39,122 nucleotides of DNA, from positions 1 to 39,122 of the forward strand of contig JAHHRJ010000018.1 in NCBI GenBank assembly GCA_020025885.1. The letters are read 5' to 3'. Positions within the stretch are counted from its first letter, which is position 1. Each line of letters begins with the position of its first letter. Position numbers and translations under genes: made by a program. Shown here in pieces: positions 17,014 to 24,399 of the stretch. The stretch comes from Butyricicoccus sp. (GTDB taxonomy: Bacteria > Bacillota > Clostridia > Oscillospirales > Butyricicoccaceae). The notes under the pieces were generated by a model. The model was not told the origin of the DNA. It worked only from the letters and a program-made list of their open reading frames with translations, and ran no database searches.

Positions 17014-18267
17014 TTACTTCCAATGAAACACGGTGATCTTCGTATTTCCTGCCTGTTCCAGCGCCGCAAGCAAAGTGGAAAGCCCCTGCTTTTGTGGTTC
17101 TGGTGCATCGGTCACAATGCAAACATGGTCATATGCCTGCAAATTATAGAGATACGTGGTGCGTCCGGCATCATACAGGCTTTGCAGTGTGCAGCGGCTA
17201 TGGAGCGGATACTCTGGCTCTGTACTCGGCTGGATGGGGCTTCGCGTTGTTGCATGGAATCGTACCGTGCGCCCCTGCTCCTCTAACACCTGCCCTGCCC
17301 GCAGTCCCGGATACATGCATTCTTCTGTACCCAACACCAGCACATTTTTCGTATCATGTGGAACAGCATTGCAAACCACCTCAGCGAGCGCATCACATGC
17401 CTCGTCATACGCATCGGCACGCCATGCACGCGAGCGTACATTTGCCATGCCCAACGCTTGTACAACTTCTGGTTCCTGTGTGTATGCCGTCTCAGCAGGG
17501 TGTTTCTCTCCCTGACAGCAATATTGCCCCAATGTGCGTTCTAACGCTTCATTGTCTGTGTGCAAGAGATAGCGTGTCCAGATGCCATGTTCTGCATAAC
17601 GCGCCTTGGACTGTTCTGTCATGCCACTCAGGATTGACGCCACACCAAATGTGACATTCTCCACGGAATATGCTTCTTTGAGCACGTCCATCAAATGCAA
17701 AATGGTATTGCCTGTTGTAACCTCATCTTCCACAAACACCACATGCTTTGCCCATTTGAGTGCCTGTCCCAAGCCATCTCTTGTGATATACTGCTCAGCT
17801 GCATGGCTATGGGTCTCCGAAAAGCATAAATATTTTTCTATTTCGTTTTTCGGCGCGAACGAGTTTCGTGCTTCGTTTTTCGCCTCGCCTAAACTAACCT
17901 TATCTATCCTTTCCTTCACTTCGCTTTCCTTTCCTGTGTCAACCATTGGTTGACCATTGGTTGACCAGTCCTGCGGATTGCCTGTGACCTCTCGTGTGGT
18001 CTGCATCAGAATAGTTGGGTTTTTGAGCTTCGCTGCAACTGTCGCGCCAATCGCGGTTGCCGTCTCTGCGAACGCAATCACGAGCACAGGTTCTTGTGTT
18101 CCAATCTGCTCCTGTACCTGTTCTGCAAGTGCGGTAAACACAGACAGTGCCACCTTTGGACTGACCGGCACATGTTTTCCCTGTGACGGGTTTACCAGCA
18201 AATACGGTCGTTTCTTGTTGTTCTCGCGCACCGCTGTGCGGACGAGCTGTTCTCTTGTAAACTTCAT
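17014..18267 (-). CDS. Phosphoribosyltransferase (PRTase_2/TRSP type) of Ter locus
   Basis: A 417-aa protein with a type I PRTase domain: a LLVNPSQGKHVPVSP start, FAETATAIGATVAAKL, and the PRPP-binding loop VVFVEDEVTTGNTIL, followed by a C-terminal TRSP region (VLVLGTEECMYPGLRAGQVL). Such proteins are predicted to attach ribose-5-phosphate to a base-like precursor in Ter operons. The ATG at 18267 overlaps the lyase stop (ATGA); a further 16 in-frame codons upstream are not needed. Residues about 95-145 (17833-17985) form a Lys/Glu-rich in-frame insertion between QTTRE and LCFSETHSHA, with short DNA repeats; family members as I know them go almost directly from one motif to the other. Confidence 0.88.
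   Translation of the reverse strand: MKFTREQLVRTAVRENNKKRPYLLVNPSQGKHVPVSPKVALSVFTALAEQVQEQIGTQEPVLVIAFAETATAIGATVAAKLKNPTILMQTTREVTGNPQDWSTNGQPMVDTGKESEVKERIDKVSLGEAKNEARNSFAPKNEIEKYLCFSETHSHAAEQYITRDGLGQALKWAKHVVFVEDEVTTGNTILHLMDVLKEAYSVENVTFGVASILSGMTEQSKARYAEHGIWTRYLLHTDNEALERTLGQYCCQGEKHPAETAYTQEPEVVQALGMANVRSRAWRADAYDEACDALAEVVCNAVPHDTKNVLVLGTEECMYPGLRAGQVLEEQGRTVRFHATTRSPIQPSTEPEYPLHSRCTLQSLYDAGRTTYLYNLQAYDHVCIVTDAPEPQKQGLSTLLAALEQAGNTKITVFHWK
17833..17985 (-). repeat. In-frame repeat-bearing insertion inside the PRTase gene
   Basis: About 150 bp with two tandem copies of ACCATTGGTTG (17942-17963), part of a palindrome GTCAACCATTGGTTGAC (17938-17954), and a direct repeat TTCGTTTTTCG (17842-17852, 17872-17882). 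The AT-rich, purine-biased composition on the coding strand and codons such as ATA contrast with the rest of the gene. The encoded segment is hydrophilic and looks like a surface loop. A repeat-driven expansion or small palindromic element is inferred. Confidence 0.45.
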
Positions 18268-19226
18268 TTCCGCACCCCATAGATTTCTGCCAGTGTGCAA
18301 ATTTTGTGTGCCCACTTGGTATGTGTCTTGTATTCATTCATGCGTCCGCCCTGTGCGCTCTTTGATACCAGAAAATCGGTATTTTGCGCCATCTTTAAAA
18401 TTGCGTGTGCATCTGCATAATCTTCCGCAGAAACCTGAAGCACTGCATTGACGACTGAAATTTGATTCGGATGAATGACGGTCTTTCCAACAAAGCCGCC
18501 CAAAAGCCCCATGCGCGTTTCTCGCAGCATGCCTTCGCGCCATGCACCATCTGGGTCATTAAAGTATTCCCAAACGGGACCGGATACCACATAATCGCGC
18601 GAGAAGTACGCAAGGATATCGCTCAAAATGTGGTCTACACAGCGAATGTCATGGATGGTTTCGGTCACATGACGGCGCAGACCAAAAATACTGCAAAAAT
18701 CATTGCCGCCCACGCGTATATTTAAAATGCAATCCTTTTCTGCATCCAAAAGCTGTTTGATCTGCCGCAGGGCAGCCTGTCTGATATCCGGTTCTACAAG
18801 GTCATGGCTTTCCAAAATTGGCATCAGATACACAGGCACTTCGCTCTGTGCCCGAATCTTTTTGACCTCTGCCAAATATGCTGGAATGTTCTCTGGTGTG
18901 CACTTGGGCGCAATAAATCCGGTGAGCACCGTGCGTCCTTGTCCCATCTGTGCATAAAGACGCCCAATCTGTCTGGGCTCTCGCACACGAATAAAAATCA
19001 AAGGGCAATAGAACTCTGTTTTTGCCTGTGCGATCTGCTCCAGAATTTGCAGCACATTGCGTTCCGCCGCTGGCACAGCCTGATCGCTGATACTATCTTC
19101 CAAGCAAAGTGCAAGTGAATATGGCGTGTCAAAACGTCCTGTAATTACACTTTCTGCCACATGCGCATGATTTGCCGGCGTATAGAGCAACGCCCCGACT
19201 GCATAAGGGGAAATTGATTGTGACAT
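18264..19226 (-). CDS. HpcH/HpaI-fold C-C bond lyase of Ter locus
   Basis: A 320-aa TIM-barrel protein of the citrate-lyase-beta/HpcH superfamily. It shows VGALLYTPANHAHVAESVI, LALCLEDSISDQAV (metal-binding acidic pair), LIFIRVREP, VYLMPILESHDLV, ILNIRVGGNDFCSIFGLRR and a late GKTVIHPNQI typical of citrate lyase-like enzymes. In Ter operons this family is predicted to make or break a carbon-carbon bond in a nucleoside-like metabolite. It is the first gene of the operon. GAAGGA lies about ten bases before ATG, and the stop overlaps the PRTase start. The substrate is unknown. Confidence 0.88.
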   Translation of the reverse strand: MSQSISPYAVGALLYTPANHAHVAESVITGRFDTPYSLALCLEDSISDQAVPAAERNVLQILEQIAQAKTEFYCPLIFIRVREPRQIGRLYAQMGQGRTVLTGFIAPKCTPENIPAYLAEVKKIRAQSEVPVYLMPILESHDLVEPDIRQAALRQIKQLLDAEKDCILNIRVGGNDFCSIFGLRRHVTETIHDIRCVDHILSDILAYFSRDYVVSGPVWEYFNDPDGAWREGMLRETRMGLLGGFVGKTVIHPNQISVVNAVLQVSAEDYADAHAILKMAQNTDFLVSKSAQGGRMNEYKTHTKWAHKICTLAEIYGVRK

Positions 19227-19320
19227 ATCGAATTGTCCTTCTTTCTCATGTCTTTTGCACAGACATCTTAAATATAGGCCTCAAAATAATTGCCTCACTT
19301 TTGATTTTGTATCAGAGGAA

Positions 19321-19367
19321 ATAAACACTTTGTGTTTATCATATCACAGCTCTTGTTTCCTTTGCAA
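19321..19367 (-). promoter_or_regulatory. Promoter and operator-like repeat of the Ter operon
   Basis: On the minus strand TTGCAA (19362-19367), 18-base spacer and TATGAT (19338-19343) form a promoter with an extended -10 (TGA before TATGAT). At the expected start of transcription lies a perfect inverted repeat ATAAACAC (19321-19328) TTT GTGTTTAT (19332-19339), partly overlapping the -10. Its position is ideal for a repressor. Confidence 0.55.
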
Positions 19368-19430
19368 ATCTAAGTTTTCAGAATTTCCGTCTTTTTTCGC
19401 CAATCACCTCTACCACAGTGTTATGATCTA

Positions 19431-19439
19431 TGCTACAAT
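19431..19439 (+). promoter_or_regulatory. Extended -10 promoter of the protease gene
   Basis: TGCTACAAT is an extended -10 (TGN-TACAAT); the -35 region at proper spacing is poor. It lies 32 bases before the start codon at 19471. Together with 19338-19367 it makes the 244-base gap a divergent control region. Confidence 0.45.
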
Positions 19440-19470
19440 AATCACAAATATCAACACCGAGGGCAGGTTT

Positions 19471-20907
19471 ATGACATCGTTTTCTATTCGCCTCAACCCT
19501 ATGCAGCTTTCTCAGCTTGGGGCATTTTTGAACATTCACGGACGAATCCATAACAATCAGAAAGATATTTACTTTTTAGAGTGGTTGGGACTTCCAGAGC
19601 CTTTGGACGCCCTGAAAAAGACACTTTCCACCGCAGTGCAGCACAACCTGATTCTCTATCCGGGCGCGCATATGCTTCCAACACCAGATAAAGCTGTAAC
19701 GTATTCTGCTGCTGCGCAAGCCCTGCTTGAGGGCTGCCAGCAAGCGCCGCTTTCCGGTCTTCCCAAGGAGCTTTCTCCAGAGCAGCTCTGTGCCGCCTTG
19801 CATCATACGGCAAAAAGCCTGCCACAGTCCTCTCCCTCCATCCAGCAGAACAACATTGCAAGGCTGCTCTCTGCCCTAGATTCCCTTGTACCGCAGCTAT
19901 TCTCTGCGCAAACAGTCGGGTCACCTAAGTGCATCTGGATTGGAGAACCAGATACAACCGCTCGTCTTTTGTTATCTACCCTTCCTTATCTGGGCTGTGA
20001 TGTTGCTGTCCTGCGCCCCACTAGTACACAGCCAATGTTTCCAGAAGCGGTTACGCGTCAGGGCATGGCAGATCCCACAGCCTCCGCAGAAGCGTTTCTG
20101 CGTGTGCTTCACCCCACGCCACAGACTGTGCCTGCACAGTCCGCTCCAAAGCCAACGCCAGCCGCGCCCGCAGCTTCCGCTGCGCGTCCGGTTTTGAAAC
20201 TGCCGCAGCACCCACGCCGGACTGTATCCCCAGCACCACAACCCACACCAACCGTCGCTTCTAAGCCGCCCGTTTGCGTGCAGCGTCCCCCTGCTGCGCC
20301 GCCTGCAAAACGCGCAAACACTGAGCGAGTGCCCTTGGATTATGAAACGCTTGCAGGCTTTTCTTCCTCCGTCGTTATGATCGACGTACTGGACGACTAT
20401 GGCGAGCCGCAGTCATCCGGCTCTGGCGTTTTGATCGCATCCGGCGGTATTATCATAACAAATTTTCATGTTGTCGAGCGCGGCAATCGATACGCGGTAC
20501 ATTTAGAAAATAATGATGCCGTTTTTGAAACTGATCAGCTTTTGAAATATCATCCAGATTTTGATCTTGCCTTGCTCCGGCTTTCCGGATGTAATGGGCA
20601 GCCCATCCCGCTGTACCAAGGTCCTCATCTTGTACGTGGTCAGTCCGTGTTTGCAATCGGCAGTCCGCTCGGACTGTTCAACTCTGTTTCCGATGGCATC
20701 ATCTCAGGATTCCGGCAAATCGAGCACAAAAAAATGATCCAGTTCACTGCCCCAACTTCACCGGGCAGCTCTGGCGGTGCATTGCTCGACCGTTATGGTA
20801 ACCTCATTGGCATTGTCACCGCCGGATTTCGGGATGCACAGAACATCAACCTCGCAGTTTCTTACGAGGTAATCGGACAGTTTGCACGCGGATTTCTATC
20901 CAAATAA
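19471..20907 (+). CDS. Trypsin/HtrA-like serine protease with YceG-like N-terminal module
   Basis: A 478-aa protein without signal peptide. The C-terminal half (about 290-478) is an S1C-type protease with H333 (TNFHVV), D365 (PDFDLALLRL) and S434 (TSPGSSGGAL). There is no PDZ domain. Residues 214-286 are a Pro/Ala-rich linker. Residues 1-213 resemble the N-terminal extension of the YceG-like protein: both have an early YF..G segment, an acidic helical part and a final IWIGEPDTTARLL...GCDVAVLRP matching ILYDGELSNHEF...GCDILLIEP. ATG at 19471 follows AGGGCAGG; a longer frame upstream is not supported. The gene is divergent from the Ter operon and probably cleaves or senses a Ter component. Confidence 0.88.
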   Translation: MTSFSIRLNPMQLSQLGAFLNIHGRIHNNQKDIYFLEWLGLPEPLDALKKTLSTAVQHNLILYPGAHMLPTPDKAVTYSAAAQALLEGCQQAPLSGLPKELSPEQLCAALHHTAKSLPQSSPSIQQNNIARLLSALDSLVPQLFSAQTVGSPKCIWIGEPDTTARLLLSTLPYLGCDVAVLRPTSTQPMFPEAVTRQGMADPTASAEAFLRVLHPTPQTVPAQSAPKPTPAAPAASAARPVLKLPQHPRRTVSPAPQPTPTVASKPPVCVQRPPAAPPAKRANTERVPLDYETLAGFSSSVVMIDVLDDYGEPQSSGSGVLIASGGIIITNFHVVERGNRYAVHLENNDAVFETDQLLKYHPDFDLALLRLSGCNGQPIPLYQGPHLVRGQSVFAIGSPLGLFNSVSDGIISGFRQIEHKKMIQFTAPTSPGSSGGALLDRYGNLIGIVTAGFRDAQNINLAVSYEVIGQFARGFLSK

Positions 20908-20931
20908 TGTTATAAAAAGGAGCGTTTACTT

Positions 20932-21747
20932 ATGCGAAAGGCAATTGGAACTCGTGAAAACATTCGTGTTTTAGAAGAATTTGAAAGCGGCGGTCTGCGC
21001 GTTGAAGTGCTGGAATACGAAAAACTATGCGGTTTGACCAGTCCCCATATGGCAGAGGACGTATATTTTATGGAGAAACAGCACATTCGCGCACGCCAGA
21101 TCGCTCTGTATCTCAATAACGAGAAAGTGACCATCGAGCGCGGCGCAATGAGCTATTTTCAGGGCAACATCGAAATGGTCAGTGGCGTTACGGTTGGCAA
21201 TGCGATTGGACGTATGTTTCGCGGTGCTGTGACTGGCGAACAGATGGCACAGCCGGAATATACTGGCACGGGTCTGCTTGTCCTTGAGCCTTCCTTCCGC
21301 CATTTCCTTATTTTGGAGCTTGCCCCCGGCGAACGCATCATCATAGATGACGGCATGTTCTACTGCGCACAGGGCAGCGTTAGCGTCCGTGCCGTTGCCC
21401 AGCGCACCATCTCGTCTGCGGCACTCGGCGGCGAAAGCCTGTTCCAGACCGAACTCTGTGGACCGGGTATTATTATTCTGGAATCTTCCGTGCCAATGAG
21501 CGAAATTGATATCATCGAACTGAACAACGATGTACTCAAAGTGGACGGCAATTTTGCAGTTCTCCGCTCCGCAAACCTTGATTTTACCGTAGAACGAAGT
21601 GCTAAGACGCTGATCGGCTCCGCAGTCAGTGGCGAGGGTCTTGTCAATGTATACCGCGGCACAGGTTCCGTCTGGCTCGCTCCCACACTCAAGATTTATG
21701 AGTCTATGCGTATGCCTGTTATCACTGCAATAAGTTCAAATTCATAA
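20932..21747 (+). CDS. AIM24 family protein
   Basis: A 271-aa beta-rich protein of the AIM24 family (DUF124): VEVLEYEKLCGLTSPHMA, VTIERGAMSYFQGNIEM, GTGLLVLEPSFRHFLILEL, MFYCAQGSVSVRAVAQ and GEGLVNVYRGTGSVWLAP. It consists of two similar beta-helical halves. Bacterial AIM24 proteins are repeatedly found beside terD-type genes; their activity is unknown. It begins 24 bases after the protease stop with AAGGAG before ATG, so the two form an operon divergent from the Ter locus. Confidence 0.9.
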   Translation: MRKAIGTRENIRVLEEFESGGLRVEVLEYEKLCGLTSPHMAEDVYFMEKQHIRARQIALYLNNEKVTIERGAMSYFQGNIEMVSGVTVGNAIGRMFRGAVTGEQMAQPEYTGTGLLVLEPSFRHFLILELAPGERIIIDDGMFYCAQGSVSVRAVAQRTISSAALGGESLFQTELCGPGIIILESSVPMSEIDIIELNNDVLKVDGNFAVLRSANLDFTVERSAKTLIGSAVSGEGLVNVYRGTGSVWLAPTLKIYESMRMPVITAISSNS

Positions 21748-21771
21748 CCATAAATCTTATTCCACAATACC

Positions 21772-21800
21772 AACAGACCGCAAAAACGCGGTCTGTTTTA
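21772..21800 (+). terminator. Rho-independent terminator after AIM24
   Basis: AACAGACCGC (21772-21781) pairs with GCGGTCTGTT (21788-21797) around AAAAAC, with a TTTTAT tail. Confidence 0.9.
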
Positions 21801-21917
21801 TATAATATATATTATAAATCAATTCACAAGTGTTTATATAACTGTACGCAATAGCGCGCAAAATCACATGGTGATACCGCTCCCACACCATGCTGTTTGC
21901 CTCCCTCATTTCGAGCC

Positions 21918-21945
21918 TTGACATCTTTATAAAATTTGCTATACT
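21918..21945 (+). promoter_or_regulatory. Strong sigma-A promoter of a short transcription unit
   Basis: TTGACA (21918-21923), 16-base spacer and TATACT (21940-21945), with an extended -10 TGC directly before it. Transcription would begin near 21952 and run about 215 bases to the terminator at 22129-22166. Confidence 0.7.
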
Positions 21946-21995
21946 ATCTCCCATGGAATCCCGAAATTTTAGAAAAAGAAGGTTATATAGTTCCG

Positions 21996-22157
21996 ATGGC
22001 AGAGAAAAACACCCGAAGCGCGAATACTTTTGAAGAAAATATGAAAAAGCATTTACTGGTTCTATCCCCTGCACTTATTTATATTATGGATTTTTGTTGT
22101 GATTTTATTGTAATGCTGTGTTACCGTAAAAAACACATCAGGGTCATATCTCCCTGA
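21996..22157 (+). CDS. Possible 53-aa small membrane protein (or part of a small RNA)
   Basis: The short unit 21952-22166 contains one plus-strand frame starting MAEKNTRSANTFEENMKKHL. It has a polar head and one hydrophobic helix (LLVLSPALIYIMDFCCDFIV) followed by CYRKK. The ribosome site is poor: AGAAGG lies about 14 bases upstream, and a second ATG at 22041 is no better. The stop codon is inside the 3' arm of the terminator hairpin, which is unusual for a real gene. Either a small single-pass protein or a noncoding RNA is plausible. The promoter and terminator are much better supported than the coding sequence. Confidence 0.35.
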   Translation: MAEKNTRSANTFEENMKKHLLVLSPALIYIMDFCCDFIVMLCYRKKHIRVISP

Positions 22158-22166
22158 TGTGTTTTT
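22129..22166 (+). terminator. Rho-independent terminator of the short unit
   Basis: A perfect 15-bp stem, AAAAACACATCAGGG (22129-22143) with CCCTGATGTGTTTTT (22152-22166), 8-base loop. It could work on both strands because A and T runs flank it. The remainder of the 617-base gap 21748-22364 shows nothing else I can support. Confidence 0.9.
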
Positions 22167-22240
22167 CTATCCCCACTTTTATGTTTTGCAGCGTTTGTAT
22201 CGCTGAATATTTCATGCTTAAAAATCACAGGGAAAACTCT

Positions 22241-22269
22241 TTGACATTTTGCGGTAACCTCTGTATAAT
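22241..22269 (+). promoter_or_regulatory. Consensus sigma-A promoter
   Basis: TTGACA (22241-22246), exactly 17 bases, TATAAT (22264-22269): a perfect consensus promoter driving the 112-aa gene after a leader of about 88 bases. Confidence 0.85.
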
Positions 22270-22364
22270 AAGAAATGATATACACAGCATTCCCTATGAT
22301 AGCAGGCAGACGCAATTTAAATCATTTCATAATTCTGACCAACTGAAAGGAGTCATCAAAACCC

Positions 22365-22703
22365 ATGTCCATAGTACTGTCCTACCGTGCCTTTCGCGCC
22401 GAGCCCTTGTCCGAGGACGAGGCTGCGGCAATTGATATCGTGATTGCACGGTACCAGTCTGATTTTGAATACCGCGATGCGGCCGATGCATTCACCATGC
22501 ATCGCTATGACCCTAGCACACCTGAGGTAATTTGTTCTGGCACCATCAGCCTGCCTGAGAACGACACCGAATCCTATACATATTGGACATGCTGTCTAAC
22601 TGATATCCGCCGTATTCTGGAAGACGCGACTTGGTACGTCTCGCTGGATGACGTGCTTTTGGGTTGGGATGAATACGATGGTTGGCTCCTGCCAGAAACA
22701 TAA
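22365..22703 (+). CDS. Unrecognised acidic 112-aa protein
   Basis: A soluble, strongly acidic protein (MSIVLSYRAFRAEPLSEDEA, a DFEYRDAADAF segment, a C-terminal DDVLLGWDEYDGWLLPE) with no signal peptide or membrane helix. No family was recognised. Two adjacent cysteines (TCC) are present. The gene is monocistronic: a perfect consensus promoter, AAAGGAG twelve bases before ATG, and a terminator directly after the stop. Such a promoter suggests high or constitutive expression unless a regulator acts on the long leader. Coding status is well supported by the signals; function is open. Confidence 0.75.
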   Translation: MSIVLSYRAFRAEPLSEDEAAAIDIVIARYQSDFEYRDAADAFTMHRYDPSTPEVICSGTISLPENDTESYTYWTCCLTDIRRILEDATWYVSLDDVLLGWDEYDGWLLPET

Positions 22704-22707
22704 ACAG

Positions 22708-22744
22708 AAATCCGCCTTTTCCTACCGAAAAGACGGATTTTTTT
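22708..22744. terminator. Bidirectional terminator between convergent genes
   Basis: AAATCCGCCTTTTC (22708-22721) and GAAAAGACGGATTT (22727-22740) form a 14-bp stem with one G-T type mismatch and a T-run on the plus strand. On the minus strand it directly follows the lysozyme-like gene's stop. Confidence 0.8.
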
Positions 22745-23556
22745 CATCCCCATATTTTTTCTGCCTTGTAGTACCATTCCAGCCTATTGCTCCAATTTTT
22801 AGGAGCCGATGCAGTCTCCCCATCTACTGTAATGGTCTTTCCGTCTTCGCTCAGTGTATAGGATGCGCCCTGTACGATTTTCCCAAGTGCATCATTTGAG
22901 ATCGTCCAGCCATTGATGCCATATTGTGTTGCAAGAAACACTTCTGGTGTGTTGCCGCGTGTCTTTGCATATTCGTTTGGATTCGGTGCAGGGGAAGTCT
23001 TGCCCTTGCTCCACATCCAGCAGGCAGACTCCCATGGATACCGCTCGGCAATATATGCCGCTGTATTTTCGCCTTCAAAGGAGTCTCCCATTGCTTTCAA
23101 AAATTCGAGCTGCTTGGAGCGATGGGTGATCTGTAAGTAACCTGCACCGCACTCGTTTTTGTTGTATCCATGTGCTGCATAGTATGCATCTCCACCTTTT
23201 TCTAAAACCAGACGTCCACCGTCTGTCTCACTTGCAGCCGTTGCAAAAAACATGGTCACACTGGGCGCAGATGTGATATCATATTGTTTCATAAGATGAT
23301 TGAGGTGGTATAATTCTTTATGGGATAGATGCGTCTTCCACCCAAAGTCATGCAGATTATGTGCACTGACAATGTCACCCTTACTTGCATTGTACGCCAT
23401 AGAGATCCCACATTCCAAAAGTATGACAAGTCCAATTACTCCAAGCACAAGTGCGCATCTGCGGCGCCGTACAATTTTTCTTTTTCTTTCTTTTGTCATG
23501 CGTCGTTTTGCCGCGGAGATTGTATGCTTCTGCGGCGTTTTCTGTTCGTTTTCCAC
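22744..23556 (-). CDS. Membrane-anchored lysozyme/GH19-like cell wall hydrolase
   Basis: A 270-aa protein with a very basic N-terminus (KRRMTKERKRKIVRRRR), one membrane helix (about 34-54) and an outside domain. That domain has a likely catalytic glutamate in FATAASETDGGRL, then GGDAYYAAHGYNKNECGAGY-LQITHR and YPWESACWMW, the pattern of GH19/lysozyme-fold glycosidases (GxGYxQxTxR, WxxAxWxW). It probably cuts peptidoglycan. The start is GTG at 23556, seven bases after GGGAGG; the ATG at codon 20 is less well placed. A minus-strand promoter lies just upstream. Convergent to the 112-aa gene and divergent from yqeC. Confidence 0.78.
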   Translation of the reverse strand: MENEQKTPQKHTISAAKRRMTKERKRKIVRRRRCALVLGVIGLVILLECGISMAYNASKGDIVSAHNLHDFGWKTHLSHKELYHLNHLMKQYDITSAPSVTMFFATAASETDGGRLVLEKGGDAYYAAHGYNKNECGAGYLQITHRSKQLEFLKAMGDSFEGENTAAYIAERYPWESACWMWSKGKTSPAPNPNEYAKTRGNTPEVFLATQYGINGWTISNDALGKIVQGASYTLSEDGKTITVDGETASAPKNWSNRLEWYYKAEKIWG

Positions 23557-23584
23557 ACTTTTCCCTCCCCTGCTTATTATTTTC

Positions 23585-23614
23585 AGTATACAAACAATTC
23601 TACAATTTTGTCAA
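23585..23614 (-). promoter_or_regulatory. Promoter of the lysozyme-like gene
   Basis: Read on the minus strand: TTGACA (23609-23614), 18-base spacer, TATACT (23585-23590). The start of transcription would fall about 20 bases before the GTG start codon. Confidence 0.7.
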
Positions 23615-23653
23615 CGATTTTACAAAAAATGTACTAGATTTTGGAGGAACTGT

Positions 23654-24346
23654 ATGTTATCCACTGCAACAAAAATTGCTATCATCGGAGCAGGAGGAAA
23701 GACCACTTTGCTTGGTCTGCTCTCCGAAAATAAGCGTGCGCATCGTGTTTTGCTCACCACGACCACACATATCCGCCCCGTTCATCCACCCCAATCTGAC
23801 CGGTTATATCTCTCTCCAGAGCCAGATGAACTCTGCGCCGCACTCTCTTTTCCTGGAATCACCTGCGCTGGAACCATGCATGAAGATCAAAAACTCAGCA
23901 GTCTGTCAAGGGAACTTCTGACACTCGCAGAGCACTATGCCGACTATATCATCTACGAAGCGGATGGCGCACGCCGAATGCCGCTCAAGCTGCATTCAGA
24001 AACCGAGCCTGTCATCCTGCCAAATACCGCGCATTGCGTGATCGTTGCGGGACTGTCCGCACTTGGAAAACCGCTGTCTGAATACGTCCATCGCTATGCA
24101 TTGCGCCCTGAATGGGCAGACACCCCAGACCGCCCCATTGATTTTGAGATCATCGCTGCCTGTGTCTTGGATGCCGTTCGTGCAAGCAATATGCCCACCG
24201 ACCGTCTCACAATCCTGCTCAATCAAGCAGACACCTGCACCCAGCCTTGCGATACGCTTGTACAGACCTTGACCGCACAAGGGTTACGCTGTGAAGTAGT
24301 CAGCCTGCAAAAAAACGGACTGCCCAACTTCTTAGCCAATTTATAA
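23654..24346 (+). CDS. yqeC: Selenium cofactor biosynthesis protein YqeC
   Basis: A 230-aa protein starting with a P-loop-like KIAIIGAGGKTTLLGLL, then VLLTTTTHIRP, YIIYEADGARRMPLKLH and VVAGLSALGKPL, all hallmarks of YqeC. YqeC belongs to the set of genes that co-occur with selenium-dependent molybdenum hydroxylases; a role in selenium insertion into the molybdenum cofactor is proposed. GGAGG lies six bases before the ATG at 23654, which settles the start against longer frames. It is on the opposite strand to the other selenium genes and converges on them, with its own terminator. Confidence 0.9.
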   Translation: MLSTATKIAIIGAGGKTTLLGLLSENKRAHRVLLTTTTHIRPVHPPQSDRLYLSPEPDELCAALSFPGITCAGTMHEDQKLSSLSRELLTLAEHYADYIIYEADGARRMPLKLHSETEPVILPNTAHCVIVAGLSALGKPLSEYVHRYALRPEWADTPDRPIDFEIIAACVLDAVRASNMPTDRLTILLNQADTCTQPCDTLVQTLTAQGLRCEVVSLQKNGLPNFLANL

Positions 24347-24353
24347 ACGATGT

Positions 24354-24399
24354 AAAAAACTGCCTCAATGGAATCCAAATCCAACGAGGCAGTTTTTTT
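24354..24399 (+). terminator. Rho-independent terminator after yqeC
   Basis: AAAAAACTGCCTC (24354-24366) and GAGGCAGTTTTTT (24386-24398) form a perfect 13-bp stem with a 19-base loop. Confidence 0.9.
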
